This document shows positions 1 to 8,522 of a DNA stretch of 64,000 nt, piece after piece (position 1 is the stretch's first letter; the number at the start of each line of letters is the position of its first letter). Under the pieces are notes generated by a model. That model had not been told where the DNA came from. It was given only the letters and a program-made list of their open reading frames with translations, and did no database searches. The stretch lies in the NCBI RefSeq assembly GCF_013133795.1, contig NZ_JABGBN010000007.1:62001-126000 (forward strand), given 5' to 3'. Origin of the DNA: Pelistega suis. Lineage in GTDB: Bacteria; Pseudomonadota; Gammaproteobacteria; Burkholderiales; Burkholderiaceae_B. The position numbers and the translations under genes are program-made.

Positions 1-1278
1 TTCGGCTGCTGGATAGAAAATCGCCATAAAGCGTTTGGTGATGAGATCATAGATTTTCGCCTCGGCATCACTTAGCTCTTTAGGTAATTGTGAGGTCGGA
101 ATAATCGCAAAGTGGTCAGAGACCTTTTTATTATCAAAAATACGTTTATTCGGTTTTACCCAGTTATTGCTTAGAATGGTTTGCGCAAAGGAGGTGTGGC
201 TACGATTAATTGCGGCACCACTCTGTGAAATTTCAGAGAGGGTTTGTTTAACCGTAGGAATATAGTCTTCTGGTAGGTAACGTGAGTCAGTACGTGGATA
301 AGTAATGACTTTGTGACGCTCATATAAAGCTTGTGCCAAGGCTAGCGTCGTCTTAGCAGAAAAACCAAAACGAGAGTTCGCCTCGCGTTGTAAACTCGTT
401 AAGTCGTAGAGTGCCGGTGAATTTTGAGTGAGAGGTTTAGATTCTTCGCTCACACTACCGGCTTTATTACGGCATGCCATGACTACGGTTTGCGCCGCGG
501 TTTCAGACCATAAACGACTTTCTTTTTTCTCTGGGTCATTAGCGTCTTTTTTGAAGTCTTTATCTATCCAGCGACCTTCATAAATACCTGCCGCAGAGAC
601 AAAGCTAGCCACTACTTCCCAATAGTTTTTCGAGACAAATTGACGAATTTTCTGCTCACGGTCATAGACAATCGCTAGAGTGGGCGTTTGTACACGACCA
701 ATCGGTGTTTTAAAGAAACCACCGTCTTTACTATTAAAGGCGGTCATGGCACGGGTGCCATTGATACCCACTAGCCAGTCTGCTTCTGCACGTGAACGAG
801 CAGCAGCCTCAAGGGGCTTCATGCTTTCATCAGATCGTAGATTATCAAACGCCTCAAGAATGGCTTGCTTTGTCATCGATTGTAGCCAGAGACGTTGAAT
901 GGGCTTGTTGACTTTAGCGTATTGCACGATGTAGCGGAAAATCAGCTCACCTTCGCGTCCCGCGTCGCATGCATTAATAATCGCACTAACATCTTTACGT
1001 TTGAGGAGTTTGACAAGGAGTTTTAAACGGTCTAATGATTTTTTATCCGCTGGTTGAATGTCAAAACCATTTTTGGGAATGGCGGGCAGATGGGTAAAAG
1101 ACCATTTACCACGAACCACATCATCGGGATTGAATAAGGTTAATAAATGACCCACACTGGAGGAAAGGACATATTGCTCATTTTCAAAATAACCATCATG
1201 GCGCTCAAAGCCACCTAGTGCGCGGGATAAATCCTGTGCGACAGAAGGTTTTTCAGCAATAATTAGTGTTTTTGTCAT
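1..1278 (-). CDS. topB: DNA topoisomerase III, N-terminal part (runs off the window)
   Basis: Type IA topoisomerase, which relaxes and decatenates DNA by cutting one strand through a tyrosine. The 426 visible residues start at the ATG complementary to 1276-1278 (MTKTLIIAEKPSVAQDL). They show the TOPRIM signatures IIAEKPSVA at the N-terminus and ACDAGREGE near residue 100, then the active-site context VITYPRTDSRYLP near residue 335, whose Tyr is the expected nucleophile. The open frame continues past base 1, so the C-terminal domains and zinc region, if any, are not visible. The order of motifs and the YPRTDSRYL version fit TopB better than TopA. It is divergent from the membrane-protein locus at 1473. 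Confidence 0.93.
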   Translation of the reverse strand, partial: MTKTLIIAEKPSVAQDLSRALGGFERHDGYFENEQYVLSSSVGHLLTLFNPDDVVRGKWSFTHLPAIPKNGFDIQPADKKSLDRLKLLVKLLKRKDVSAIINACDAGREGELIFRYIVQYAKVNKPIQRLWLQSMTKQAILEAFDNLRSDESMKPLEAAARSRAEADWLVGINGTRAMTAFNSKDGGFFKTPIGRVQTPTLAIVYDREQKIRQFVSKNYWEVVASFVSAAGIYEGRWIDKDFKKDANDPEKKESRLWSETAAQTVVMACRNKAGSVSEESKPLTQNSPALYDLTSLQREANSRFGFSAKTTLALAQALYERHKVITYPRTDSRYLPEDYIPTVKQTLSEISQSGAAINRSHTSFAQTILSNNWVKPNKRIFDNKKVSDHFAIIPTSQLPKELSDAEAKIYDLITKRFMAIFYPAAE

Positions 1279-1472
1279 TATATTCCTTGATATACGGATG
1301 ATAAGAAATCAAATAAAAGTGTATTTTCTGGGATAATACGAGAGGGAAATTACTTTTTGCAAGTAAAAATTCATTATTTCTACAATTAAGTGGATGCCTT
1401 TTTCGTATAAAAGAGACTTACAGCGCTTGTCTTTATATTAATAAGTTATTAAAAATCAGTGAGTTATAAAAA

Positions 1473-2444
1473 ATGTCAAATAAGTCTGTCGAAAAATTTT
1501 TATTTTTTCCTAGTGGTGCATTCTATTTGGGGATTTTAGGTGTTCTGCTCGGTGCAGGGCTTTTTTCTTCGGGCTTAGTGACATGGATAGCGGCAAATTG
1601 GGATGGCTTTAGTCATTTTACCAAGCTGTATGGTATACAGTTTATTTTTGTCTTTTGTGTGCTAGCAGGACTTTTTTCTTTTGCTCGACGACGACAAGAG
1701 CAGGCGCTCCATCTCAGCTCTCGCTTATGGTTTTTCTTGGCGGCAGTAGGCATAGGCGGACTTTTCGCTTTGATAGGGCAGACTTATCAGACGGGGGCTG
1801 ATGTCTGGCAGTTATTTGCGGTGTGGACATTTTTTCAGTTGTTTTTATTGATTGCCTTATCACATATCGCGAATGCGTTGCTATTTTTCAGTACCTTGGT
1901 ATTAAGTCTTGTGCTGTGGTTATCAGAATTGGGTTTGGATGTCGTACTGATATCATGGATTGCAGCAGGGCTCAGTGTAGTGTTATTGGTAGCGACCGAA
2001 TGGTTGAAAGATGTTTTTCATGATCGACAATGGCGTGTTTTGGTGAGATTAAGTGCGCTGGCAGTCGCATGTAGTCTGGTGTATTTACAGATGGCACAAT
2101 TTAATACTGGTCGTATCTCAGAAACGATATGGTATAGCAAGGGATTAATCATTGTATTTGGTCTGGCATTATCGGCTGTGGGGGTATGGTTTTATAGCAA
2201 GATTATCCGAGATATGGTGATTATCGTTCTTGCGGTATTGAGCTTTATTTATAGTGTGTTCATGCTGCTGGGTGAGGACTTTTTAGAACTGCTTTTTGAT
2301 CTGGGTGGTTTGGTGTTCTTAGGGGTGTTGTTCTTTGCTATTGGCATAGGTGGGACGCTTTTTATTCGACGTATTTCAAAGAATAGCCCTTCATCGCCTT
2401 TATCGTCATCCATCGGGCCGATGACGGATTCATCTATCCAATAG
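1473..2444 (+). CDS. DUF2157 domain membrane protein
   Basis: Polytopic membrane protein of unknown function, 323 residues. The N-terminal third carries the DUF2157 pattern: a short cytoplasmic start, a helix ending in WIAANWDGFSHFTK, and later GGLFALIGQTYQTGADVWQLF. About nine hydrophobic segments follow, up to residue 300, then a Ser/Pro-rich tail. The upstream ribosome site is weak (GTGAG about 10 bases before ATG). The gene ends with TAG at 2442-2444. The next frame, with DUF4401 and GDYXXLXY domains, continues in the same reading frame directly after this TAG, so the two may once have been, or may still be, one gene. The cellular role is not known; families of this type are predicted inner-membrane proteins. 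Confidence 0.85.
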   Translation: MSNKSVEKFLFFPSGAFYLGILGVLLGAGLFSSGLVTWIAANWDGFSHFTKLYGIQFIFVFCVLAGLFSFARRRQEQALHLSSRLWFFLAAVGIGGLFALIGQTYQTGADVWQLFAVWTFFQLFLLIALSHIANALLFFSTLVLSLVLWLSELGLDVVLISWIAAGLSVVLLVATEWLKDVFHDRQWRVLVRLSALAVACSLVYLQMAQFNTGRISETIWYSKGLIIVFGLALSAVGVWFYSKIIRDMVIIVLAVLSFIYSVFMLLGEDFLELLFDLGGLVFLGVLFFAIGIGGTLFIRRISKNSPSSPLSSSIGPMTDSSIQ

Positions 2445-2513
2445 GTAGCAGCCGATGGGGCTCTGGGTCAAAATGAGCCTTTAGTAGTCTCCAAAAAGCC
2501 TCTCCATTGGGCA

Positions 2514-4106
2514 TTGCAATTGTTTTTATTATGGATGACCACGCAAGCGACGGCGATTGTTGTTGCTGGGATTGTCTTGTTGAGTGGGTTTGAGGATAGT
2601 GTTTTTCCGATGGGACTCTTGTTGTCTGGTGTCGCATGGGGTCTCTATCGAGAATCTATTCGCCAAAGGGATAAAGAAACGCAAGAAATCGTAGCACAAG
2701 CCCTTATGCTAAGCGGTTTGGGGTGTATGTTGTTGGATGTATTTGTCCTCAACCCTTATGGCGAGAGCTTTTGGATAAAAAAAGTCTGCTTACTCTTATT
2801 GTTGGGCGTGGTATTCTGGCAGATAAAGGCTTTTTTAATTCGTATGATGAGTTTGGTAGCATTTTGGGTGTTACTGACCGTCATGAGTTTGGATTTTACG
2901 CATTCTTTAGATTCTATATGGTTTACCCAAAGTGTACTGTTTTTCTTGGTTGCGTTGATGAGCTTGTGGAGTGGATATCGCTTGACACAAACGCCAAGAG
3001 CCGTACCATCAATGCAAGCGCACAGCTTACGTGGCTTACTGTCACCGATGATGTGGGGTGGGTTTATTTATCTATTTGGCAGCGGTATTCTTTTCTCCTC
3101 AATGATGGGTATGGTATCGCCAGATACGGTTGCTACCAATGAAGCTCACTTCTTTTCTCATGAGGTGAGTATGTGGGTGCAAATGACTGGTGGTTTATAT
3201 CAGCAGTTCATTTGGCAAAAATTCAGCGCCTATTTATTTGCTTTGAGTCCAGCCTTATTGGCTTATGGTCTAAGGAGTGAGTTCCCTGCTCGTCTGCGTT
3301 GGATAAGTGTGCTGGTGCTATTAGGATTGGGAGGGTTATGGATTGACCATCCACAGATTATCCTTTGTCTGGATATGCTGTTATTAGCGTATTTCTTGTG
3401 TCAACAGGGACTATTTTGGGTAGGGATTGTGGGTATTTTGGTCTCGTTGAGTATGCTTTATTACTCTTTGGAGAGTAGTTTACTGAATAAATCCTACTTT
3501 TTACTTGGTATTGGCACGGTCTTATTAGTCATAGTGGCGATGATTTTTGCACTCACAAAACCTCGTACTGCGCTTGAGTCATCACGCTTAGGTCTATGGC
3601 AAGGTGCTGGCAAAAGAGTGCTAATAGCGACCGTCATTACCCTCGTGGGGGTGCTAGGGCTTGCCAATTACAGTATAGATAATAATGAGCGCATTTTACG
3701 AGAGGGTCAGCCGATTATTCTGGCGTTGGCGCCCTTGGATCCTCGATCTATTATGCAAGGTGATTATATGGAGTTAAATTTTGCCCTGCTTAATGATGTG
3801 GATGTGGATATCAATGAGAGTCGATATGCGTATCTGTATTTAAAAGAAGATGCGCAGGGCGTGATGCAGATGTGTCATTCGAGTGCGATACAAGAAGCGA
3901 GTGTCGATTGCCCGAATGCTATTTGGATTAAGGCAAAAAGAGGGGAATGGCAATGGCGTCTGAGTACCCATCAATACTTTTTCCCAGAAGGATTGGCGAG
4001 TTATTTTGAGCAAGCTCGCTATGGTGAATTCCGCCGAGCAGAGGATGGGACGATATTGCTTAAGCAGTTATTGGATGAGAAATTACAGCCACTCACCAGA
4101 CCGTGA
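2514..4106 (+). CDS. DUF4401/GDYXXLXY domain membrane protein, start uncertain
   Basis: About 530 residues. The first 360 are a string of some twelve hydrophobic helices resembling DUF4401. After one more helix at about 370-390 comes a C-terminal extracytoplasmic domain with the family signature QGDYMELNFAL (GDYxxLxx) near residue 420. The start given is TTG 2514; the first in-frame ATG is at 2535. Neither has a Shine-Dalgarno sequence. The frame is open back to the TAG of the DUF2157 gene at 2442-2444, with no ATG or GTG in between. The coding part may therefore be the second half of a DUF2157-DUF4401-GDYXXLXY protein of about 877 residues interrupted by one stop. Function unknown. Confidence 0.75.
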   Translation: MQLFLLWMTTQATAIVVAGIVLLSGFEDSVFPMGLLLSGVAWGLYRESIRQRDKETQEIVAQALMLSGLGCMLLDVFVLNPYGESFWIKKVCLLLLLGVVFWQIKAFLIRMMSLVAFWVLLTVMSLDFTHSLDSIWFTQSVLFFLVALMSLWSGYRLTQTPRAVPSMQAHSLRGLLSPMMWGGFIYLFGSGILFSSMMGMVSPDTVATNEAHFFSHEVSMWVQMTGGLYQQFIWQKFSAYLFALSPALLAYGLRSEFPARLRWISVLVLLGLGGLWIDHPQIILCLDMLLLAYFLCQQGLFWVGIVGILVSLSMLYYSLESSLLNKSYFLLGIGTVLLVIVAMIFALTKPRTALESSRLGLWQGAGKRVLIATVITLVGVLGLANYSIDNNERILREGQPIILALAPLDPRSIMQGDYMELNFALLNDVDVDINESRYAYLYLKEDAQGVMQMCHSSAIQEASVDCPNAIWIKAKRGEWQWRLSTHQYFFPEGLASYFEQARYGEFRRAEDGTILLKQLLDEKLQPLTRP

Positions 4107-4110
4107 GTGG
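4089..4110 (+). terminator. Stem-loop overlapping the end of the GDYXXLXY gene
   Basis: CCACTCAC at 4089-4096 and GTGAGTGG at 4103-4110 form a perfect 8-bp stem around a 6-base loop that contains the end of the coding frame; the TGA stop is 4104-4106. There is no U-tract directly after it, so intrinsic termination is only a possibility. It sits between two converging genes. Confidence 0.35.
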
Positions 4111-4166
4111 TTAGTGTTGGATTTTGTGTCTATAAAAGCTTTTTGCGACGGGTAGAGGTACTCGTA

Positions 4167-5066
4167 CTACGAGAGTGATGGCAAGAATCTTTTCGCCCAT
4201 TTTTCGGTCGCGGATGCCCAAAAGCTCTCTACCGTTGAGCAAGGAAAAATCTCAAATCCCAGTGCCAACCAAGCTTGTTGAAGGCTATGGAGCGCATTAT
4301 GCATACTAATGGCTGGTGCATGGTTTTGTTTGGAAAGTTTACGCCCTTGCTCATCGAGGATAAGAGGGACATGCATATAACGAGGGTGTGTTAGACCGAG
4401 ATAATCAGCAATACAAAGTTGGCGCTGTGTCGAGTCCAATAAGTCCTGTCCTCGTACAATATCGGTAATGCCTTGATCTCCGTCATCGATAACCACCACT
4501 AGCTGGTAGGCAAACAAGCCATCGGCACGTTTGATAATAATATCGCCAATATCTTGTTGCGGGTTTTGCTGCTGATGACCTAACCAGCGGTCTTTAAAAA
4601 GCACCTCTTTATCGGGCATTTGTAGCCTCCAAGCACGCATAGGTTTATCAGTACCGTGACGACAAGTCCCAGGATAGGGGTATTGACCATTAGCGTGTAA
4701 ACCGAGCGCAATAGCACTATCGGCGATTTCTTTGCGGGTGCAGGCGCAACCATAAATAAGCTGTTGTTGACGTAGTTGTGCAAAGACTTCTTCATATCGC
4801 GCAAGGCGTTGTGATTGCCAGATAACGTCACCATCCCAATGCATACCAAGCTGCTGTAGTTGTTGCATAATCAGTGCATCCGCACCCTCGACTACACGAG
4901 GCGTATCAATATCTTCGATACGGAGTAGCCACTGACCTTGATGTGCGCGTGCATCAAGATAGCTTGCCATTGCTGCGACAAGCGAGCCATTATGTAAGGG
5001 TCCACTAGGACTGGGTGCAAAACGACCAATATAAGGAGACATAATGGGGAAAGAGGTAGTCTGCAT
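4167..5066 (-). CDS. gluQ: Glutamyl-Q tRNA(Asp) synthetase
   Basis: Class I synthetase paralogue that activates glutamate and attaches it to the queuosine base at position 34 of tRNA(Asp); it lacks the anticodon-binding part of GluRS, which fits the length of about 299 residues. Seen: the HIGH-like signature FAPSPSGPLHNGSLVAAM at the N-terminus, LRIEDIDTPR, zinc-ligand-type cysteines in YGCACTRKE and YPGTC around residues 100-135, and the KMSKS-like GRKLSKQNHA near residue 240. The ATG at 5066 is preferred over a TTG two codons upstream; a further ATG at 5042 (MSPYIGRF) would begin directly at the catalytic fold and is also possible. It converges with the GDYXXLXY gene. Confidence 0.92.
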   Translation of the reverse strand: MQTTSFPIMSPYIGRFAPSPSGPLHNGSLVAAMASYLDARAHQGQWLLRIEDIDTPRVVEGADALIMQQLQQLGMHWDGDVIWQSQRLARYEEVFAQLRQQQLIYGCACTRKEIADSAIALGLHANGQYPYPGTCRHGTDKPMRAWRLQMPDKEVLFKDRWLGHQQQNPQQDIGDIIIKRADGLFAYQLVVVIDDGDQGITDIVRGQDLLDSTQRQLCIADYLGLTHPRYMHVPLILDEQGRKLSKQNHAPAISMHNALHSLQQAWLALGFEIFPCSTVESFWASATEKWAKRFLPSLS

Positions 5067-5093
5067 AGACAATCAATTATTATTTAAGTAGTT

Positions 5094-5204
5094 GGTTAAG
5101 CAACGGTTAAACAAATTCAATTCTATAACTTATTGATTTTATTATAATAAACTATTTTTCTTGATGAAAAGTAGGCTTTTGGTTAAGCAACGGTTAAACA
5201 AATT
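5094..5204 (+). repeat. 111-bp direct-repeat module, copy 1
   Basis: The module is a 24-bp terminal repeat, a 63-bp core, and the same 24-bp repeat again (5094-5117 and 5181-5204). Each terminal repeat is two 11-bp units, GGTTAAGCAAC and GGTTAAACAAA, followed by TT. The core contains a perfect 14-bp palindrome TTTATTATAATAAA at 5138-5151. Modules of exactly the same length lie at 6707-6817 and 6883-6993 in the same orientation. This copy lies just beyond the 3' end of the AlbA_2 gene. Confidence 0.9.
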
Positions 5205-5215
5205 AATTGATTGAA

Positions 5216-6673
5216 CTAGCTCCATATCGGAATATATTTCTTGGCTTTGGAGCCAGCCTCTTGATCAAAAATTTTAATAAGCATTTTTTCTTGTGCTTCT
5301 TTGATGATTTTGCTAATCATTGCACTACTCACCGCATTACCAAAACGCTCTCTCAAACTTGCATTACTCATCTGCTCACGATTGATATATTTAAAAACAC
5401 AGTGCCAGTAACAAGCGCGCAAACGTTCCTCCTTAGTAATATCTGAAAAGGGACGATAAGTAAATAATACGGCTTTTGTATAGTTCCCTAAGTCTTCAAA
5501 ATAAGGTGCTGGCATTTGATTAAGCTCAATTTGTAAGATGACTTTATCAATACCTGTGCCACGCTCCTCACAGATATCTAATCTTCGCATCAATGCAGCT
5601 AAATGTTCATTACGGCTACATGGTGGTTTATCCATAAAACGATCTACCTCGACTAAAGGTGAACCTGTATTGGTAATTTCCAAGCGATGTGAGAAAATTT
5701 CAATCATTGGCGATGTACCAGAGATATTGAAATCTTGATGAATAAGAGCATTAGCCACTAATTCGCGCAATGCAATTTCAGGATAAGTATTCATCTCTTT
5801 GCGAAAGGTTAGGCCGACTTCCTCATAAGAGGGGAGTAGTGCTTTTATGCTTTGCATAATCTGCTCAAAGTCAACGGCATATCCCGCGAGACTGTTAATT
5901 TCTTTCTCAGTCGTGAATTTATTATTCCCTTGGTAACGAATAATGCGTACTGCTTTTTTGGCTAAATGGTCAAAATCAGATAGACGTTTGGCAAATAAAA
6001 TGGCTCCTAGGTTGGTAATATCCCACAGTCCTGCATTATCAATAATTAATTTATCATCTTGTAATTTTGCTAAAATCCCTTGTTGTGTATCAGGTAATGG
6101 TTGTTTGGTCATATCAAAATATTTGACAAATTCAAGCAGTTGAAGCACTTTTTCACCATTTACAGATTTGAGTGCTATTTGCTTTTCAAAGGGGATACGA
6201 TCCAAAATACGCCACAGTTCTCGCTCTTTTTCTGAAAAATCACGCAGTTTTTTGGTGTAAGAGCCAATACGAATGTATTCTGTTCCATCAAATCTTACAG
6301 GTTTATGGACAGCGGCTTTAATTTCTAAAATAACGACATTAAAACCTTGATATTCAAACTCCCAAAAGTGAAAGTCAATCTTCGGCTCAAGTTTTTGCAA
6401 TAACCAGCTTTCTAGTTCTTGTTGTTTGTGTTTGGTTGTAGAGGGTTGAAAATCTGTCCCCACGATTTTATGATCCGCATCGTCTATTCCCCAAATCATA
6501 TAAGCAGATACTTTGCCTAATAACGCAGCACTATTGGCAAGAGCAGAAATATCTTCTCCAACCATTTTGGGATCCTTATTATTGATTTTAAACTCAACCC
6601 ATTCATTTTCTTTGGGTAATTTAATCAATTCATCAGTTAAATACTGCAATTGGCGGATATCTTTATGGTTCAT
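5216..6673 (-). CDS. AlbA_2 (Schlafen-like) and ATP-binding domain protein
   Basis: A 485-residue protein of the AlbA_2/HATPase type, often annotated as an RNA/DNA-binding or RecG-like transcriptional regulator. The N-terminal AlbA_2 (divergent Schlafen AAA_4) domain spans about residues 10-150, with ENEWVEFKIN and EYIRIGSYTKKL. The C-terminal GHKL-like ATPase region shows ELVANALIHQDF near residue 310, IEIFSHRLEITNTGSP, and ICEERGTGIDKV near residue 375. A winged-helix-like region ends the protein. No partner gene lies beside it. It stands alone between 111-bp direct repeats, and its orientation opposes argD, so it looks like an inserted accessory gene. The true biological role, whether regulation or defence, cannot be told from sequence. 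Confidence 0.85.
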   Translation of the reverse strand: MNHKDIRQLQYLTDELIKLPKENEWVEFKINNKDPKMVGEDISALANSAALLGKVSAYMIWGIDDADHKIVGTDFQPSTTKHKQQELESWLLQKLEPKIDFHFWEFEYQGFNVVILEIKAAVHKPVRFDGTEYIRIGSYTKKLRDFSEKERELWRILDRIPFEKQIALKSVNGEKVLQLLEFVKYFDMTKQPLPDTQQGILAKLQDDKLIIDNAGLWDITNLGAILFAKRLSDFDHLAKKAVRIIRYQGNNKFTTEKEINSLAGYAVDFEQIMQSIKALLPSYEEVGLTFRKEMNTYPEIALRELVANALIHQDFNISGTSPMIEIFSHRLEITNTGSPLVEVDRFMDKPPCSRNEHLAALMRRLDICEERGTGIDKVILQIELNQMPAPYFEDLGNYTKAVLFTYRPFSDITKEERLRACYWHCVFKYINREQMSNASLRERFGNAVSSAMISKIIKEAQEKMLIKIFDQEAGSKAKKYIPIWS

Positions 6674-6706
6674 TCACATTCTCTTTAATGTAAAAGGCAA
6701 TTTATT

Positions 6707-6817
6707 GGCTAAGCAACGGTTAAACAAATTCAATTATATAACTTATTGATTTTATTATAATAAACTATTTTTCTTGATAAAAAACAGGCTTTTAGTTAAG
6801 CAACGGTTAAACAAATT
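6707..6817 (+). repeat. 111-bp direct-repeat module, copy 2
   Basis: Same architecture as the copy at 5094: 24-bp terminal repeats at 6707-6730 and 6794-6817 around a 63-bp core with the perfect palindrome TTTATTATAATAAA. It differs from copy 1 at only a few bases (GGCTAAG for GGTTAAG; TTGATAAAAAACAGG for TTGATGAAAAGTAGG). It lies about 34 bases upstream of the AlbA_2 start codon, so it may also carry that gene's promoter. Confidence 0.9.
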
Positions 6818-6882
6818 GAGCTACTATAGCTGATTGAATTATATTAGTTATTTGTTTTACTTCGCTCATAAAATAAATTTTT

Positions 6883-6993
6883 GGTTAAACAACGGTTAAA
6901 CAAATTCAATTTTATAACTTATTGATTTTATTAAAATAAACTATTTTTCTTGATGAAAAGTAGGCTTTTGGTTAAACAACGGTTAAACAAATT
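6883..6993 (+). repeat. 111-bp direct-repeat module, copy 3, in the argD leader
   Basis: Third copy, with 24-bp ends at 6883-6906 and 6970-6993; both ends carry A instead of G at the eighth base (GGTTAAACAAC). The core palindrome has one change (TTTATTAAAATAAA). A 65-bp dissimilar spacer separates it from copy 2. Its right end is 55 bases from the argD start codon, so the module lies where the argD promoter and operator would be expected. Confidence 0.9.
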
Positions 6994-7048
6994 CAAAATT
7001 TTAATCCCCACAAAATGCTAAAATAAATTTTTCAAGAGGAGAAACCCC

Positions 7049-8239
7049 ATGACCGTGAATTTCGCTGATACTCAGTCTTTAATGGACATTACTGCACGTC
7101 CTGAAATCGTCTTTGTCAAAGGCGAAGGTTCGTGGTTAGAAGACCATAATGGTAAGCGCTATCTTGATGTGATTCAAGGTTGGGCAGTGAACTGTTTGGG
7201 ACATAATCCTCCCGCTATTCGAGAGGCTTTAAATCGACAATCAGGCTTGTTAATCAATCCATCGCCTGCGTTTTACAATCAACCTTCTTTGGAGTTAGCT
7301 TCTCGTTTGACCAAAGCGAGTGTATTTGATCGTGTGTTTTTTGCGAATAGTGGTGCTGAAGCCAATGAGGGGGCGATTAAATTAGCACGCAAATGGGGAC
7401 AGAAAAAACGTAATGGTGCGTATAAAATTATTACGATGAATCATGCGTTTCATGGTCGTACCTTAGCGACCATGTCAGCTTCGGGTAAAGAAGGATGGGA
7501 CAAAAAATTCCCGCCGCAAGTGGACGGTTTTCCAAAAGCTGAATTAAATGATTTGGATTCTGTGCGTGCTTTAATTGATGAACAGACAGTCGCAATTATG
7601 CTAGAACCTGTACAAGGTGAGGGTGGTGTGATTCCTGCGACTAAAGAATTCATGCAAGGTTTGCAAGCGCTTTGTAAAGAGCATAACTTACTTTTTATTG
7701 TGGATGAAGTACAAACCGGTTACGGCCGTTGTGGTGAGCTATTTGCTTATCAACACTATGGGGTTACGCCAGATATTATGACACTCGGTAAAGGGATTGG
7801 TGGTGGAGTACCACTGGCGGCTTTGCTGTCGCGTGAAGAGGTTTCAGTCTTTGAATATGGCGATCAAGGGGGGACGTATAACGGTAATCCATTGATGACA
7901 GCGGTAGGTGTCGCGGTATTCGATACTTTAATGGCCGATGGCTTTATGGATAACGTAAAAGCGCGTGCTACGCAATTATCAGAAGGTCTTTTAAAACTTT
8001 CAGCTAAATACGGAATGAAAGGTGAGCGTGGTGTGGGATTACTACGTGCCTTACTCTTAGACGGTGATTATGGTAATGAATTAGTACTAGCGGCTCGTGA
8101 GGCCTTACCAGAGGGCTTGTTACTCAATGCACCACGTCCAAATTTATTACGCTTTATGCCGGCCTTAAATATTACGAGCGAAGAGATTGAGTTAATGTTG
8201 ACTCGTCTTGACGATTTAATCGCAAAAGTTCGTCCATAA
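7049..8239 (+). CDS. argD: Acetylornithine aminotransferase
   Basis: Class III PLP aminotransferase that makes N-acetylornithine in arginine biosynthesis, and often also serves the succinyl-diaminopimelate step of lysine synthesis. The 396 residues match the family length. Seen: FFANSGAEANEGAIKLAR near residue 100, NHAFHGRT, EPVQGEGGV, FIVDEVQTGYGR near residue 220, and the PLP-lysine context TLGKGIGGGVP near residue 250. The start ATG is preceded by a strong ribosome site (AGAGGAG, 7036-7042). The unusual feature is the leader, which contains a 111-bp repeat module. A small unknown gene follows after six bases and may be co-transcribed. Confidence 0.93.
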   Translation: MTVNFADTQSLMDITARPEIVFVKGEGSWLEDHNGKRYLDVIQGWAVNCLGHNPPAIREALNRQSGLLINPSPAFYNQPSLELASRLTKASVFDRVFFANSGAEANEGAIKLARKWGQKKRNGAYKIITMNHAFHGRTLATMSASGKEGWDKKFPPQVDGFPKAELNDLDSVRALIDEQTVAIMLEPVQGEGGVIPATKEFMQGLQALCKEHNLLFIVDEVQTGYGRCGELFAYQHYGVTPDIMTLGKGIGGGVPLAALLSREEVSVFEYGDQGGTYNGNPLMTAVGVAVFDTLMADGFMDNVKARATQLSEGLLKLSAKYGMKGERGVGLLRALLLDGDYGNELVLAAREALPEGLLLNAPRPNLLRFMPALNITSEEIELMLTRLDDLIAKVRP

Positions 8240-8245
8240 GGCTCA

Positions 8246-8500
8246 ATGATGGAAATGAAGCAACAGAATCGTCCCCGTTTTGATACTAATGGGTGGAGAA
8301 GGCTCGCTGACGGGCGAATCCAACATATTAGTGGCATTGAGTTTATGCGTGTTCCAGACGGTGATGTGCAAATTCTGAAAGATTCTCTACCCGTATTTAT
8401 TCAAAATCTTAAAAAAGAAGGTGTTGAAGTAGAGATGGCAGAGAAATTGCTTTTAAAACTCAGCGTACAGGTGAAAGAGCTTTTCTTTGGTCTGCATTAA
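8246..8500 (+). CDS. Small protein of unknown function downstream of argD
   Basis: 84 residues, soluble, with no signal or membrane segment. It has a basic N-terminus (KQQNRPRFDTNGWRRL), a middle with HISGIEFMRVPDGDV, and a helical, charged C-terminal half. I do not recognise the family. It starts six bases after the argD stop, with AAGG overlapping the argD end as a possible ribosome site; the next codon is also ATG, so the start could be 8249. A clear terminator follows at 8523, which supports this being the last gene of the argD transcript. Confidence 0.6.
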   Translation: MMEMKQQNRPRFDTNGWRRLADGRIQHISGIEFMRVPDGDVQILKDSLPVFIQNLKKEGVEVEMAEKLLLKLSVQVKELFFGLH

Positions 8501-8522
8501 TTCATCTATCGTTTTAAATAGT

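Noticed and set aside
5094-6993. CRISPR-like array: six 24-bp repeats at about 87-base spacing
   Set aside because: Three of the spacers are near-identical to one another, one interval contains a complete gene, and there are no cas genes. It is a tandem or direct repeat, not a CRISPR array.
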